Assembly (NCBI GenBank): GCA_002005505.1
Contig: KV908493.1
Span: 79,789 to 112,288 of the forward strand
Reading direction: 5' to 3'
DNA length: 32,500 nucleotides
From: Botryococcus braunii
Taxonomy: Eukaryota > Chlorophyta > Trebouxiophyceae
This document shows, piece after piece, positions 9,337 through 18,776 of the stretch. The notes under the pieces are model-generated. The model worked only from the letters and a program-made list of their open reading frames with translations. It did no database searches and was not told the DNA's origin. The first letter of the stretch is position 1; the number at the start of each line of letters is the position of its first letter. The translations under genes were made by a program, and so were the position numbers.

Positions 9337-10082
9337 TTATACTTAAACTACGATAGGTAATCAAGTTGGTTGGACTATGCACGAAAAAGTGAGTACAATC
9401 TGAGCACTGAGACTGTCTCATGATCGTGAGATAGTGCAGGTGTTGCGCGCAGTACGGTACATTATCACTGCTTGATACGAAATATTGAGACAGGTCCATC
9501 CGGCGCACCATGGGCCCCTGGTCAAGTTGGTGAGAGGTATCGGGATACTATGGTTACTGGACGAAATCCGAACGAAGCAAGGGTTGTTGAATGATGCTGT
9601 TAAATATTATTTATCAAAGTAACTGGTATTTGTGGCATTCTTGTGGAGACAGAAACTAGGGGAACTGCATTTGTGTTCGCGAGCTCTGTTGACTCGGCGG
9701 GCTGTATCCTCTTCAAAAGTTGACTGACAGCCAGAGGCTGCAGCCCGCTGATCAGGGAAGATATTCGCGGTGACAAACGTTTCGTAACCACCAACGCGTT
9801 CACGTTCCATGCCAGGGCATTCACGTCTCCTCAAAGGGTACAATTTCCCCTGAAGGTGCCCAATGTATCCGCTTCCCTTGGCTAGAAGATGGAGTTTAAC
9901 TATCATTTCTCCTCAATGATGTTACATTATTGATGTAGCATATGGCCGTGGATCCCGCCCTCGACGCTCGGATAATCTTGTGTTCATTAGTAATTATTTG
10001 TAAACGCAGGGGGAATCGGTATGGGAGGGGGATTGTGACCCTCCCAGCACAATGATCATGAACTCCCAGGGTGTCCAGGAAG
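9337..10082. other. Unassigned stretch with two weak minus-strand ORFs
   Basis: Two overlapping minus-strand readings at about 9600-9906 are open for 74 and 99 codons. One contains several Cys (ECPGMERERVGGYETFV, HKCSSPSFC). No domain is recognised, and I cannot tell which frame, if any, is coding. Confidence 0.3.
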
Positions 10083-10356
10083 AAATCCATCCATCCAAGG
10101 AAGGAAGGAAGGAATTACATCAACCCAGCCCAAAGGGCTGATGAGATGGAAAACCGAACACCGACGCAGCAAGACACCGAGAGAAACCAAACACAAACCC
10201 TAAGAATCAAGGCCAAACACAAACCCAAAGTACCGAGTGGGGAGCCAAGAGCACAAAGGAAGGGCATGAAAGCCCCAGGACATAAAGGAAGGGGCAGGAA
10301 AGCCCCAGGACACAGCCCAAGAGTGGGCAAGGGCCAGCAAAGGGCAAGACACAAAC
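10083..10356 (-). other. LINE 3' UTR with terminal stem-loop and (TTCC)n tail
   Basis: It follows the ORF2 stop at 10357. It contains a direct repeat (plus strand GAAAGCCCCAGGACA near 10270 and 10300). It ends in a small stem CAGCCC-TTT-GGGCTG followed by GATGTAATTCCTTCCTTCC. Similar stem-plus-tail sequences recur at 15.6-16.0 kb, suggesting a 3' recognition structure for the LINE reverse transcriptase. Confidence 0.7.
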
Positions 10357-11313
10357 CTAAGACCGAAACTGAAAACAATCATAAATGAAGTTAACCACAG
10401 ACTGAAGGTCATCTTGCCAGACGAACTGACGTAACGACCGAAAGGGGGAACGAAAAAGATGGGGGTAACGGTCCCGGATCGGCTGAAGGGCCGAACAGGA
10501 AAAGACAAGGTGGTGTTCATCACCCACCAAACCAGCCTGACACTGATCACACAACCGGTGGGAACGGGGGATGCTCCGACGACGACCAGCATCAATAGGA
10601 AGGTTGTGAACCCCCATGCGGAATCGATGGAAAACCCTCAACTTGGAAACACTCATACGTAACCACAAAAGCCTAGAGAGAGTGGCGCGGGACGGACTAT
10701 TAAACCACCTAGAGTATGTGCAAAGCTGAGCCCGCTCAGACGGGCAGAGACGAGGAGAGACATGCAAGCCCTCCCAGGGTTGGCGGCCATGCCGACGCAA
10801 GAGGTCCCGAAGGGACGGCATATCAATCGGATGAGGGGCTTGACAATCTATCTGATAAGGATAGCCAACCTTAATAAGGGCCTTCATGAAATACCCAGCC
10901 CAAGTGGGAGTAGGGGTAGTGACGCCATAAAAGCACGAGTCGCGAAGAATCAAGGCATAAAGATGATCATGAGGCAAAGACACCAACGAGTTCCAAAAGG
11001 TGGCCATACGCTTCAGCCAGTGATGAGCGAGGGGTTGAAGCCCCAACTCAGCTAACAAAATCGGGGTGGCCACCGAGGGGCGCACCCCTAACAACATCTT
11101 CAACATGACCAAGTAACTAGACTCTAAGAGCTGAACAGAAGGGGCCGCAGCCGGTGAACGAAAAGAACGCCATCCCCAAATCTCACATGCATATGACGCC
11201 GTGGGCACAACACACATGAGAATCAACTTAAGAAGAAGACCTATAGAGGCCGCGCACTGCAGGTTACCATACTTACGCATAAGGGAGCTCCACGTGGCCC
11301 ACATTTTTACCAT
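10357..11313 (-). pseudogene. LINE ORF2 C-terminal part, frameshifted
   Basis: This continues ORF2 in the +1 frame for about 318 codons. It contains SYACEIWGWRSF (thumb-side region following the RT in LINEs) and a zf-RVT-type motif near its end: C-x2-C-x9-H-x4-C in CDQCQAGLVGDEHHLVFSC. These are expected parts of the same protein as 11273-13768, so a single indel near 11273-11330 (G-rich and A5 runs occur there) split the ORF. Family knowledge: the C-terminal knuckle helps bind the template RNA. Confidence 0.8.
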
Positions 11314-13768
11314 TCAGCAGGCCAAAGGTGCCCCCCACACCCCCAACCGAGGATAAAATAACACCCAAGTATTTCTTAGTATATACGACGGGAAGCGTGA
11401 CCCCGTCACAAACCCACTGAAAGGAAGGGGGCGACTCAGGCGACGATGGAAAGACCATGACATCGGTCTTAATGGGATTAATACGCATATACGAAAAGCC
11501 ACACCAATGAACAACGGCGTCAATGAGTTGTTGCAAGCCCTCTGCCGTTTCAGCAAGAAGTATCAAATCATCAGCGTACATTTGAGCCGGGACATGAGTC
11601 CCATCTCGAGTTTGGGGACCAACCCCAGGACAAGTAGCCCGAATCTGCCTAAGGAGCCCATCAGCATAAACCGTGAATAACGTGGGACTAATCGGAGACC
11701 CCTGGGTAACCCCAGCACCCGAAGCGTGGAAAGATCCAGCCATGCCCCCAGCAACAACCGTAAACCGAACACCATCATACGTGGACCGTACCGCGCGGAT
11801 AAAACCTTCAGCCACCCCGAGGCGCCTGAGGGCCTCCCATAAGTAATGCCGAGGAACACGATCATAGGCTTTAGATAGATCTAAGAAACAGCAATACAAC
11901 GGGGCAGTGGGCGTAGCTAAGTCAACAAAATGCTGTAGAGTAAACAACGCATGTAACGTCGAGAACCCAGGGCGGAAACCACATTGCTCAGGACAGCGAA
12001 AGCGATTTTCTTCTAAATACCGCACGAGTCGGGTGTTCAACAATGAGGCATAGAGGCGAACTAAGGGGTCTTGCACAGCAATGGGGCGATAATTCGTGGT
12101 ATCAAGCACAGACCGGGAGGAGTCTTTCAGGACCGGGGTGACTGTGAGGATGTCATGGTCAGGGGGCAGACACCCCGCGCCTAACATAGCATTCAAAATT
12201 GCAGTGAGGGATGGGGCCAATAAGTGAGGGGGAGCCACCACCTCCGGGGTCCTACACTGTTGCGCAAACCGAAGGAACTCAGAGGGGAACCCACCAAGCC
12301 CTGCTGCTCTACCGGGTTTCAATGCCGACAAAGCAACTTCCACCTCTACGGGAGTGAAAGGCCTGTGAAGATCACTAAGGACCTGCACAACCTGGTGTGG
12401 AAAAGCCACCTCTGAGAGGGGTGCATGATCCACCACCGAAGAGCCCTGGAGGCCTGCGGCAAAGGATTCCCATGCAGAGGGATGACACAGAGGACCTGGG
12501 AGCGGGGGTGGGGAGCCATTGAGCAGGCGCCAAAACCGGCGGGGCTCCGTATGGAACATTGCAATAACGTCTTGAAGCTGAGTCAGGAGCCAAGACCTCT
12601 TTTGAGATCTCACGAAGGAATGGTACCGGCGTTCCAAGAGAACCACTGGGGGAGCCCGCCATCCGAGCTGCCTACCCAACCTCTTCCACTCCCGTTTTAA
12701 CGCAAAACACTGGTGAGTGAAGAAAGGCTTCCACGGCGGCCGAGAAGGGGGACTTTCCCGCCGCGACACCTTCATATGCGCATGTGTAGCTGACCGAGAA
12801 ATGACAGCCATAAGAAGAGAAGATGCCCCAGCGAGATCACCCGATTGAGCAAGTTCTGCGCATGTACGTAATGAGGGCTCCTCCCCTTCTAAGGCATGCA
12901 CATAGGCACGACGGTGGGTCCCTTTCCACGTGACACGAGAGACCTTATGGAGTGGGAGAGGAGTCGATGAACAATGCAAGACTGGAATCTGAAGAAGAAC
13001 ATGGAGAGAATAATGATCAGAACCTCGTAAGTCAGCTTGCACCCGAATACTCGTGACATGAGGAAGAAGGGGCGCTGAGACTAAGACATGATCAGGACGG
13101 GTGCCTCCCCGAGGAGTGGGAAAAGAAGGGGGCTCATGGAGATCCCCATCGACCCGCCCCGTGCAGAGAACCAACCCTGTTGTCGCAGACAAATCCACTA
13201 AACGACGGCCATGTGGATTTTGGCCAACCGGCACTGGGACAACTGAAGAAGACGACGTGGATGCAAAAGAAACTCGAGCATTGAAATCACCCGCCAACAC
13301 CACTGAACCATCGAGCAAAGCCTCCTGAATGCGACCCTCAAGCTCAGCCATCCGATGAGGCATGGGAACCTCTTGGAGACGGGGAGAGCCCTCGGGGGGA
13401 ACATACACCCCTCCCACATACAGAGGTGGGGAATGGGCACCCATGAAAGTCACTTTAACCCACAATGACGAAGATGTGGAACCCCACAATTGCGCACTAT
13501 ACCCACTGTGATCCCGCACAGCAATCAGCATACCAAGACCCCTCTTGTGGGGGAGGGGAAGTGGAGAAAAGGAAGGAGAAGATAAGGATAGAAACACCCG
13601 ATAACCCCTAAACAAAGCTGGGTCATACGCATGGGAGAGTGTTTCCTGCAGAAGAATCACATCATGTTCCCGAAAATAAGAAAAATAATCATGGAGAGCA
13701 ACCTTCGAGTCGGTTAGGCCATTCACGTTCCACACTAAAATGGATAGCCCAATGTGGCCCTGACACCC
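11273..13768 (-). CDS. LINE ORF2: AP-type endonuclease and reverse transcriptase
   Basis: Endonuclease motifs appear in order: SILVWNVNGL (catalytic Asn), LLQET (catalytic Glu), GDFNARV, PDHVLVSA and GSDHYSLHV (terminal Asp-His pair). The RT fingers and palm follow: NYRPIAVQDPLVRLY, GFRPGFSTLHAL, FLDLSKAYDRVPR (first Asp), GVTQGSPISPTLF and QMYADDLILLAE (YADD). The enzyme nicks target DNA and copies the element RNA in place. The ORF has no ATG upstream of the catalytic Asn and Glu; the first in-frame ATG is about 70 codons in (GLGMLIAV). It is in the same frame as ORF1, separated only by TAG at 13769-13771. It ends early at 11273 because of a frameshift. Confidence 0.9.
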   Translation of the reverse strand, partial: GCQGHIGLSILVWNVNGLTDSKVALHDYFSYFREHDVILLQETLSHAYDPALFRGYRVFLSLSSPSFSPLPLPHKRGLGMLIAVRDHSGYSAQLWGSTSSSLWVKVTFMGAHSPPLYVGGVYVPPEGSPRLQEVPMPHRMAELEGRIQEALLDGSVVLAGDFNARVSFASTSSSSVVPVPVGQNPHGRRLVDLSATTGLVLCTGRVDGDLHEPPSFPTPRGGTRPDHVLVSAPLLPHVTSIRVQADLRGSDHYSLHVLLQIPVLHCSSTPLPLHKVSRVTWKGTHRRAYVHALEGEEPSLRTCAELAQSGDLAGASSLLMAVISRSATHAHMKVSRRESPPSRPPWKPFFTHQCFALKREWKRLGRQLGWRAPPVVLLERRYHSFVRSQKRSWLLTQLQDVIAMFHTEPRRFWRLLNGSPPPLPGPLCHPSAWESFAAGLQGSSVVDHAPLSEVAFPHQVVQVLSDLHRPFTPVEVEVALSALKPGRAAGLGGFPSEFLRFAQQCRTPEVVAPPHLLAPSLTAILNAMLGAGCLPPDHDILTVTPVLKDSSRSVLDTTNYRPIAVQDPLVRLYASLLNTRLVRYLEENRFRCPEQCGFRPGFSTLHALFTLQHFVDLATPTAPLYCCFLDLSKAYDRVPRHYLWEALRRLGVAEGFIRAVRSTYDGVRFTVVAGGMAGSFHASGAGVTQGSPISPTLFTVYADGLLRQIRATCPGVGPQTRDGTHVPAQMYADDLILLAETAEGLQQLIDAVVHWCGFSYMRINPIKTDVMVFPSSPESPPSFQWVCDGVTLPVVYTKKYLGVILSSVGGVGGTFGLLNGKNVGHVELPYA

Positions 13769-14680
13769 CTATGCATGATCACCGGGAGGAGTAGGGCCGG
13801 ACGCCGAGGTGGGCCCCGGAGAAGCCACCCCCTCACCAAGGCCACCAAAGGGGGGTGAGGACCCTGAAATGCCTCCAGCCTGACCCAAAACAACCCCCCC
13901 ACCCAATCTAGAGTGGGAGAGAGGAACAAGGGTAGGTGCCCCACCCTCCTTGACCTTGAAGAGGCGGTCACCCCTCCAGAAGACGCGCCACCCAGCATTC
14001 CTCAAAGCTATGGCTTCAGCAGTGCGCTCCTTGCGTGTTGCACGCTGGGCGGGGGTCAAATCATCATCCATAGTGATTCCATTAAGCCGTAGCTGCTTGG
14101 CATGTTTAAACGCCGCGTGTTTCTGCTCCACGGTTGCGAACTTGATGAGGATGGGACGAGGTCTTTGGGCCTGCGGGTTCGGTCGCCCCAAACGATGGCA
14201 CTCAATAATGCCATTATTTTCTGAGGGCACACCACCAGAAATGAGGGACTTAACTTCGGTCAACGAGTCCCGTGGGACTTCGTTGACATTATATAGAATG
14301 GCATTGGGAGCTTTCCATTGGCGCTCCAGGCCCTCCTGTCGCGACAAAAGCCGGTTGATTTCATTGGAGTGAAGCTCTTGAAGGGCTCTAATAGTCTCTT
14401 GAGCCTGGCGGAGCTCTGCAGTTGCACGGTGACTGTCGGCAATGGACAATGTGATCTGGTCCAATCTGTCACTGACCTGCTTGAACTGCGCCGTGAGGTT
14501 CGGAACAAGCTGTTCTACTACTTTTGTTACTACCTCAGTAATTATGGTGGGCAGAATGTTCTTCAGGGCCTCCTGGATCGGGCCTGACAGAGCACCATCA
14601 ACGGCGATGGCGGCACCACCAGGGGGAGGTGTAGTCGAACGAACACGCTTCTCCCCTAAAAGTGTAAACATAGACGTCAT
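13769..14680 (-). CDS. LINE ORF1: coiled-coil RNA-binding protein
   Basis: 303 codons beginning MTSMFTLLGEKR. Residues about 40-125 are a heptad-rich coiled coil (IITEVVTKVVEQLV, QFKQVSDRLDQITL, LHSNEINRLLSRQEG). Residues about 130-215 resemble the RRM plus C-terminal domain of L1 ORF1p (APNAILYNVNEVP, RPRPILIKFATVEQKHAAF, LTPAQRATRKERTAEAIALR). The tail is Gly/Pro/Ser-rich. The protein is expected to trimerise and coat the element RNA. It ends PPGDHA-TAG; the next in-frame codons lead straight into the endonuclease of ORF2. Confidence 0.85.
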   Translation of the reverse strand: MTSMFTLLGEKRVRSTTPPPGGAAIAVDGALSGPIQEALKNILPTIITEVVTKVVEQLVPNLTAQFKQVSDRLDQITLSIADSHRATAELRQAQETIRALQELHSNEINRLLSRQEGLERQWKAPNAILYNVNEVPRDSLTEVKSLISGGVPSENNGIIECHRLGRPNPQAQRPRPILIKFATVEQKHAAFKHAKQLRLNGITMDDDLTPAQRATRKERTAEAIALRNAGWRVFWRGDRLFKVKEGGAPTLVPLSHSRLGGGVVLGQAGGISGSSPPFGGLGEGVASPGPTSASGPTPPGDHA

Positions 14681-14712
14681 TGTAGAAAGGACTTACTCTC
14701 AAGAGGGTCCCA

Positions 14713-14830
14713 GAAGACCAAGTAATATTCCCTGGGGCTATGGGGGCCCCATAATGGGGCCTTCCCGCCAGGGCTCACGAGTCGTCCTCCCTGGCCCCAT
14801 AGCCCCAAGGAATATTACTTGGTCTTCTGT
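14713..14830. repeat. Inverted repeat (about 35-bp arms) at the LINE 5' end
   Basis: The left arm (14713-14746, starting AGAAGACCAAGTAATATTCC) and right arm (14795-14829) are reverse complements with one mismatch. The roughly 48-nt spacer has its own GGCCCCAT/ATGGGGCC palindrome. It lies just upstream of ORF1. Confidence 0.85.
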
Positions 14831-15599
14831 CACGACGCAGCATCTCTGCACTGAACGGTCTTCAGCCCTAACTACAGTGGTCATAAGGAGGAGCTCATAA
14901 GGAGGGTCATTAGAGTAGTGTATTTCAACCGGCTTTTTCTGTATTGCCTCCCGAAACACACCGAAAGCAAACTTACAATTGCAACTGCCCCTAAAGAATT
15001 GCATCTATTTGCAACTGCCCCTAAACAGTTCTACATGTCTTTCTAAAGTTCGTTCTGCCACCACAACAAATGAAGGATTTCTGAACATGATGTGGGTGCC
15101 ATAGGGCTTTATCTCACCTCCTCAATTTCCCTCCTCCCACGCCTGGGAGGAGAGTACGGTCCCATCTCTTGCACCATGTACACGATCCCATCTCTTGCAC
15201 ATGTGGCCGCGTGCACCCTTGCCAGCCTTTTCTATTCGTAATCCTTGGTTGCTCTCAGGTGCGCACAGGCCCCAAGCAAAGGCCACGTGCACTTTCCCAT
15301 CTATTCCCTTTTGACCCCCCAGTACGAATATGGTATCTTCGGGTGCGCCCGGCACAGCAAAAGTGCATATGTCCAGATAGAGACGCGTCTAAACATACAC
15401 CGAAAACACACCAGCAGAAAGTGTGAGTAGCCTAGGTGTTCATTTGCCCATTGTTACAACATATTCGATCTCAGTTTAGCCACCTTATCCACCCGCGAGT
15501 GCGATCAGTTACTCGCTTCATGTGGCAGCAAGACGGTGAAGGGGTTGCAAGTTTTGTGGTTAACGCTTTACAGGCCTACATGAATGCTTCAGGGACATC

Positions 15600-15701
15600 C
15601 AACTCTTAGTGGTGGATCTAGATTTTAGACAGTTATATCGTCATCCCTTCAGCCATAATGGCTGGTCCTGGATGTAATATGTCCTTCCTTCCTTCCTTCC
15701 T
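15600..15701 (+). mobile_element. LINE 3'-end fragment, plus strand
   Basis: CAGCC-ATAAT-GGCTG, then GATGTAATATGTCCTTCCTT and further CCTT units. This matches the stem, GATGTAAT motif and tetranucleotide tail at the 3' end of the LINE at 10083, but on the opposite strand. The 5' limit is a guess. Confidence 0.55.
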
Positions 15702-15948
15702 TATTAGGCCTTGTGCTACGTAGCATTGGCTTACCTGCAGGAAGGGTCAGTAGAAGAGTGTACCCTGAACTGTACAGTTGAAGGTACACTATCGCATAGT
15801 ACAGTTGCTATACATGACATGCTTTCAACTTAAAAGTCAAATTTTAGATACGTATGGCCTCTCGAACCAGCCATACCCAATAGAAGAGGTACGCATAAGA
15901 TCGGTTGGTAAAAATGCACGTGCGCTTGCAGTACACGTACAAGTAGAA

Positions 15949-15998
15949 TAATTACATCAATCCAGCCCAGAGGGCATGATGAGATACAGACGGATAAA
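15949..15998 (-). mobile_element. LINE 3'-end fragment, minus strand
   Basis: The plus-strand sequence ATTACATCAATCCAGCCCAG followed by AGGGCATGATGAGAT closely matches the LINE 3' UTR at about 10114-10146 (ATTACATCAACCCAGCCCAA, then AGGGCTGATGAGAT). It is a short truncated copy in the same orientation as the full LINE. Confidence 0.6.
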
Positions 15999-16020
15999 CC
16001 AACGTTATGTGATAACCTAG

Positions 16021-16060
16021 TTGCAATAGTATTATTCCAATTGCAATAGTATTATTCCAA
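16021..16060. repeat. Exact 20-bp tandem duplication
   Basis: TTGCAATAGTATTATTCCAA occurs twice in direct tandem. Confidence 0.9.
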
Positions 16061-16228
16061 TATACTATGCTATAACACGGGTAAGAATACTGATAACTGT
16101 ATAATGTAGAATGGCCACTACCGTTGAAACGCTAGCGCTTGATGGGCCTGGAATGCATCAAATATAAATAACAACCGCAACCTGATCCTCTTGCCAAATG
16201 AAGTTACTTAGTGACCACGAGGGGGACG

Positions 16229-16233
16229 AGAAC
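16229..16233. repeat. Target-site duplication AGAAC (outer copia)
   Basis: AGAAC abuts the TG of the left LTR and recurs at 30665-30669 just after the CA of the right LTR. Five base pairs is the usual Ty1/copia duplication length. Confidence 0.85.
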
Positions 16234-16935
16234 TGTAAAAAGGTTATGGGCAGTGGCGTATCCTGTAAGCAAGCAGACAGGTCGTAAGTTCGTGCCTCTC
16301 CAGCTACAGTCCTTGATGACTGTCTGCTCTTTAGACACATGCAACTGCATGAACAAGACTGGCATCCTTATGTGCCCAGTATCTTTCCAAACCAGTTCCG
16401 TTACATGTTGATCTGTCAATGAGCATCTACACACGGATAAGCTCCTGACGGCTGAAAGCAAGTACCTTCCTATACTCAATCAAGACTCCGTCCCTTAGCT
16501 GTTTGGGAGACTTGATTGTCCACTAAGATGGTTCACTTACAAACAAGAAATCAAACATGAACACATTACCAATACACACCCTGCGTCACCGCACCTGTAA
16601 GCAAGCAGACAGGTCGTAAGTTCGTGCCTCTCCTGCTACAGTCCTTGATGACTGTCTGCTCTTTAGACACATGCAACTGCATGAACAAGACTGGCATCCT
16701 TATGTGCCCAGTATCTTTCCAAACCAGTTGGTCGACTATGCGGTGATCGCAGCTTTAATAGTCCTTTCACACTAACGCGTAATCTAAATCAGATTGTACC
16801 TTATGTTCGAAATAGACCTCATCCGAACGTGTCTTGAGGTACCTTATGTGGATAGTGGACCCGTATCCTAATAATGTACATTTGAAGATCACCTAAAGCA
16901 CAAGGCATTCTATAATGTATGTTCACAACTCAACA
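16234..16935 (-). repeat. Outer copia 3' LTR
   Basis: 702 bp, TG...CA ends (TGTAAAAAGG ... CAACTCAACA on plus). It contains a 136-bp internal direct repeat (16262-16397 and 16594-16729) and two GTACCTTATG motifs (16796, 16839). Its partner is at 29957-30664. Confidence 0.92.
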
Positions 16936-16944
16936 CTTCCCCTT
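16936..16944 (-). other. Polypurine tract, outer copia
   Basis: AAGGGGAAG on the minus strand directly abuts the 3' LTR, as expected for the plus-strand DNA primer. The inner element has the same tract. Confidence 0.85.
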
Positions 16945-16955
16945 GCCTGCATGCT

Positions 16956-17783
16956 TTATGTGTATCTTCTCAAACCTAGTGAATCACGATGACCAACAAA
17001 CACGGGCTTAGCAAGTGGCTTGGTCATAATGTCAGCCACATTTCGAGCAGATTCTACATAGAGGATATCTACCTGCCCAAGTGCCATAGCTTCCCTAGCA
17101 TAGTGGAAGCTTACTGCAACATGCTTTGTGAATTTGGAATAAAGGGGGTTCCGTAAATTGGAAATGCATCCTTGGTTGTCACAGAAAATTTTGACTCTCC
17201 AAGGTGCAGCTCCAATCTCTTCCAAGAAGCCCCTAAGCCAGTTGGCTTCCTTCACAATATGGCCGGCTGCCATAAACTCGGCTTGCACAGTTGAGGTAGC
17301 AACTGAGCTCTGCTTCTTGCTTCCCCAAACCACGGCACTACCATAGACTGATAGAACATAGCGAGTGGTGGAATACCTGTGGTCCAGGTCCCCAGCATAG
17401 TCGGCATCAACATAGCCTTCTAGCTCAGGCCCCTTTCCACCCAGAGTAAGAGCTAATTCTCTCGTATCTCTCAAGTACTTCAGCACTCGAATGGCCTCAT
17501 TCCAGTGTGAGGTAGTGGGTGTCATTCTATACCTTGACAACACTCCAACAGCCTGGGAAATGTCAGGCCGGGTCGTATTGGCAATATATAGCAACGATCC
17601 AATCAACTCACAGTACCGATGACCAGGTGTCAGTGGGGTACCTGCCCCATGTGACAAACCATCTGAGGACTCGGGTCTGCTGCTAGCCACGAAGTCCTTG
17701 GACATGGGGGTATCAACCACACGCCCATCATCAGCAACACCAAACTTTTCCACAAGAGCATCAATCTTGGGAGTGCAACTCAT
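16956..17783 (-). pseudogene. Outer copia RNase H region
   Basis: About 275 codons. It starts in the RT connection (SCTPKIDALVEKFG) and runs through YCELIGSLLYIANTTRPDIS, EGYVDADYAGDLDHR, VVWGSKKQSSVATSTVQAEF, FCDNQGCISNL and ARNVADIMTKPLAKPVF, all hallmarks of copia RNase H. It is out of frame with the upstream RT piece because one base is missing near 17830 (DFWGVR where the inner element reads DFLGCQV). Confidence 0.9.
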
Positions 17784-18127
17784 GGAAATAGTGCTCTGAA
17801 CTCTATTGCGTAGGACCTGACACCCCAGAAATCATTCACCTCTCCCAAATCATGGATGGTGAAGTCCTTCTTCAACAACTCTTTCCCCCACTCAATCTCT
17901 GCAACCAATCTGGCAACTATGAGAAGATCATCAACATAAACAAGAATAAAGGACAGTTTGCCATCAGGGGCCCTCCTGATGTATACACCCGCATCACTCT
18001 TGCACACACTATACCCCATCACGCTCAACTTGTCGGTCAAGGTCTTGTGCCAAGCCCGTGGGGCTTGTTTTAGACAGGTATAGTGCCTTCCTGAGCTTGC
18101 ACACAACCCTCGTGTTGCCATTCTCAA
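17780..18127 (-). pseudogene. Outer copia RT, YVDD segment
   Basis: Contains LKQAPRAWHKTL, YSVCKSDAGVYI, FILVYVDDLLIVA and FTIHDLGEVNDF. The catalytic YVDD is intact. The segment is separated from the upstream RT piece by an extra base in the A-run near 18070 and from RNase H by the deletion near 17830. Both are judged by comparison with the inner element's intact RT. Confidence 0.88.
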
Positions 18128-18776
18128 ATCCTGGTGGTTGGGTCACATAGACCTCTTCCTCCAACTCTCCATTGAGAAAAGCCGTCTTGATATCCACTTG
18201 GTGGATCTCAAGATTCTGTGTGGCAGCCACTGCCAGCACAGCCCTCCTTGCCCCATAGCTGCTGGTGGGTGCAAATACCTCCCCAACATCTATCCCAAGG
18301 ATCTGTCTACACCCTTGGGCAACTAACCTCGCTTTAAAGCGAGTAACATTCCCATGTGCATCAATTTTAGTGGAGAATATCCAATGGACAGGAATAACTT
18401 TTTGTCCATGTGGTCTGTCCACATACTCTAGAACCTCATGGGTATCAAGGGAATCCATCTCTTCCCTCATTGCTTGTTGCCAAAAATCCCACTGAGGGGA
18501 GCATTGGGCTTCCCTCAGGTTAGATGGCACGTGAACCTTTCCCAGCTTGACATAAGGTACATTTTGTACCTTATGCTGAGACTCTGCAGTACTGTCAGCA
18601 CTCCTGGGACTGTTGTCTTTTATATCCCTCTGATCCTGGTTCCCAGAATAAGGTACATTTTGTACCTTATGTTGAGATCCTGCAGTACAGCCAGAACTGC
18701 CAGAGCCCTCCCCAACTCTCTCTCTTGAACTGTCAGACTCATGCGCTCCACCATTACAATCTCTCACCTTTCTCAA
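18009..18776 (-). pseudogene. Outer copia RT, N-terminal part
   Basis: About 190 codons of clear RT: SPQWDFWQQAMREEMDSL, VIPVHWIFSTKIDAHGN, FKARLVAQGCRQ, VFAPTSSYGARRAVLAVAA, QVDIKTAFLNGELEEEVYV. It is preceded by a spacer with a duplicated peptide (SQHKVQNVPY twice), produced by duplicated palindromic DNA at 18551-18575 and 18648-18670. It loses frame at ALY, where GLKQAPR is expected. Confidence 0.88.
18551..18670. repeat. Two copies of a GGTAC...GTACC palindrome
   Basis: CATAAGGTACA-TTT-TGTACCTTATG at 18551-18575 and the same core at 18648-18670, each followed by a similar TGAGA...CTGCAGTAC. The half-site GTACCTTATG also occurs twice in each outer LTR. Confidence 0.8.

Larger units (their letters stand above)
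10083..14830 (-). mobile_element. L1-like LINE, nearly full length
   Basis: The order on the minus strand is: short 5' leader, ORF1 (13769-14680), in-frame TAG, ORF2 with endonuclease, reverse transcriptase and C-terminal zinc knuckle (about 13768-10357), 3' UTR, and a (TTCC)n plus (GGAT)n tail at about 10083-10112. There are no LTRs. A tetranucleotide tail in place of poly(A) is known for several LINE families. The 5' boundary is uncertain: I place it at the outer edge of the fold-back at 14713-14830. I could not find a clear target-site duplication. Confidence 0.85.
14831..16228. other. Noncoding spacer with small repeats
   Basis: No gene seen. It holds a two-copy motif TTGCAACTGCCCCTAAA (near 14980 and 15009), a hairpin CTCCTCCCA/TGGGAGGAG (near 15132-15152), a doubled TCCCATCTCTTGCAC (near 15160-15200), an exact 20-bp tandem duplication (16021-16060) and two LINE 3'-end fragments listed separately. 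Confidence 0.6.

Noticed and set aside
9600..9906. Overlapping minus-strand ORFs as a host gene
   Set aside because: Two frames compete, no domain motif is visible, and splice context is unclear. Left as unassigned.
10200..10662. Short ORFs on both strands in the LINE 3' region
   Set aside because: Shadows of ORF2 and 3' UTR low-complexity sequence.
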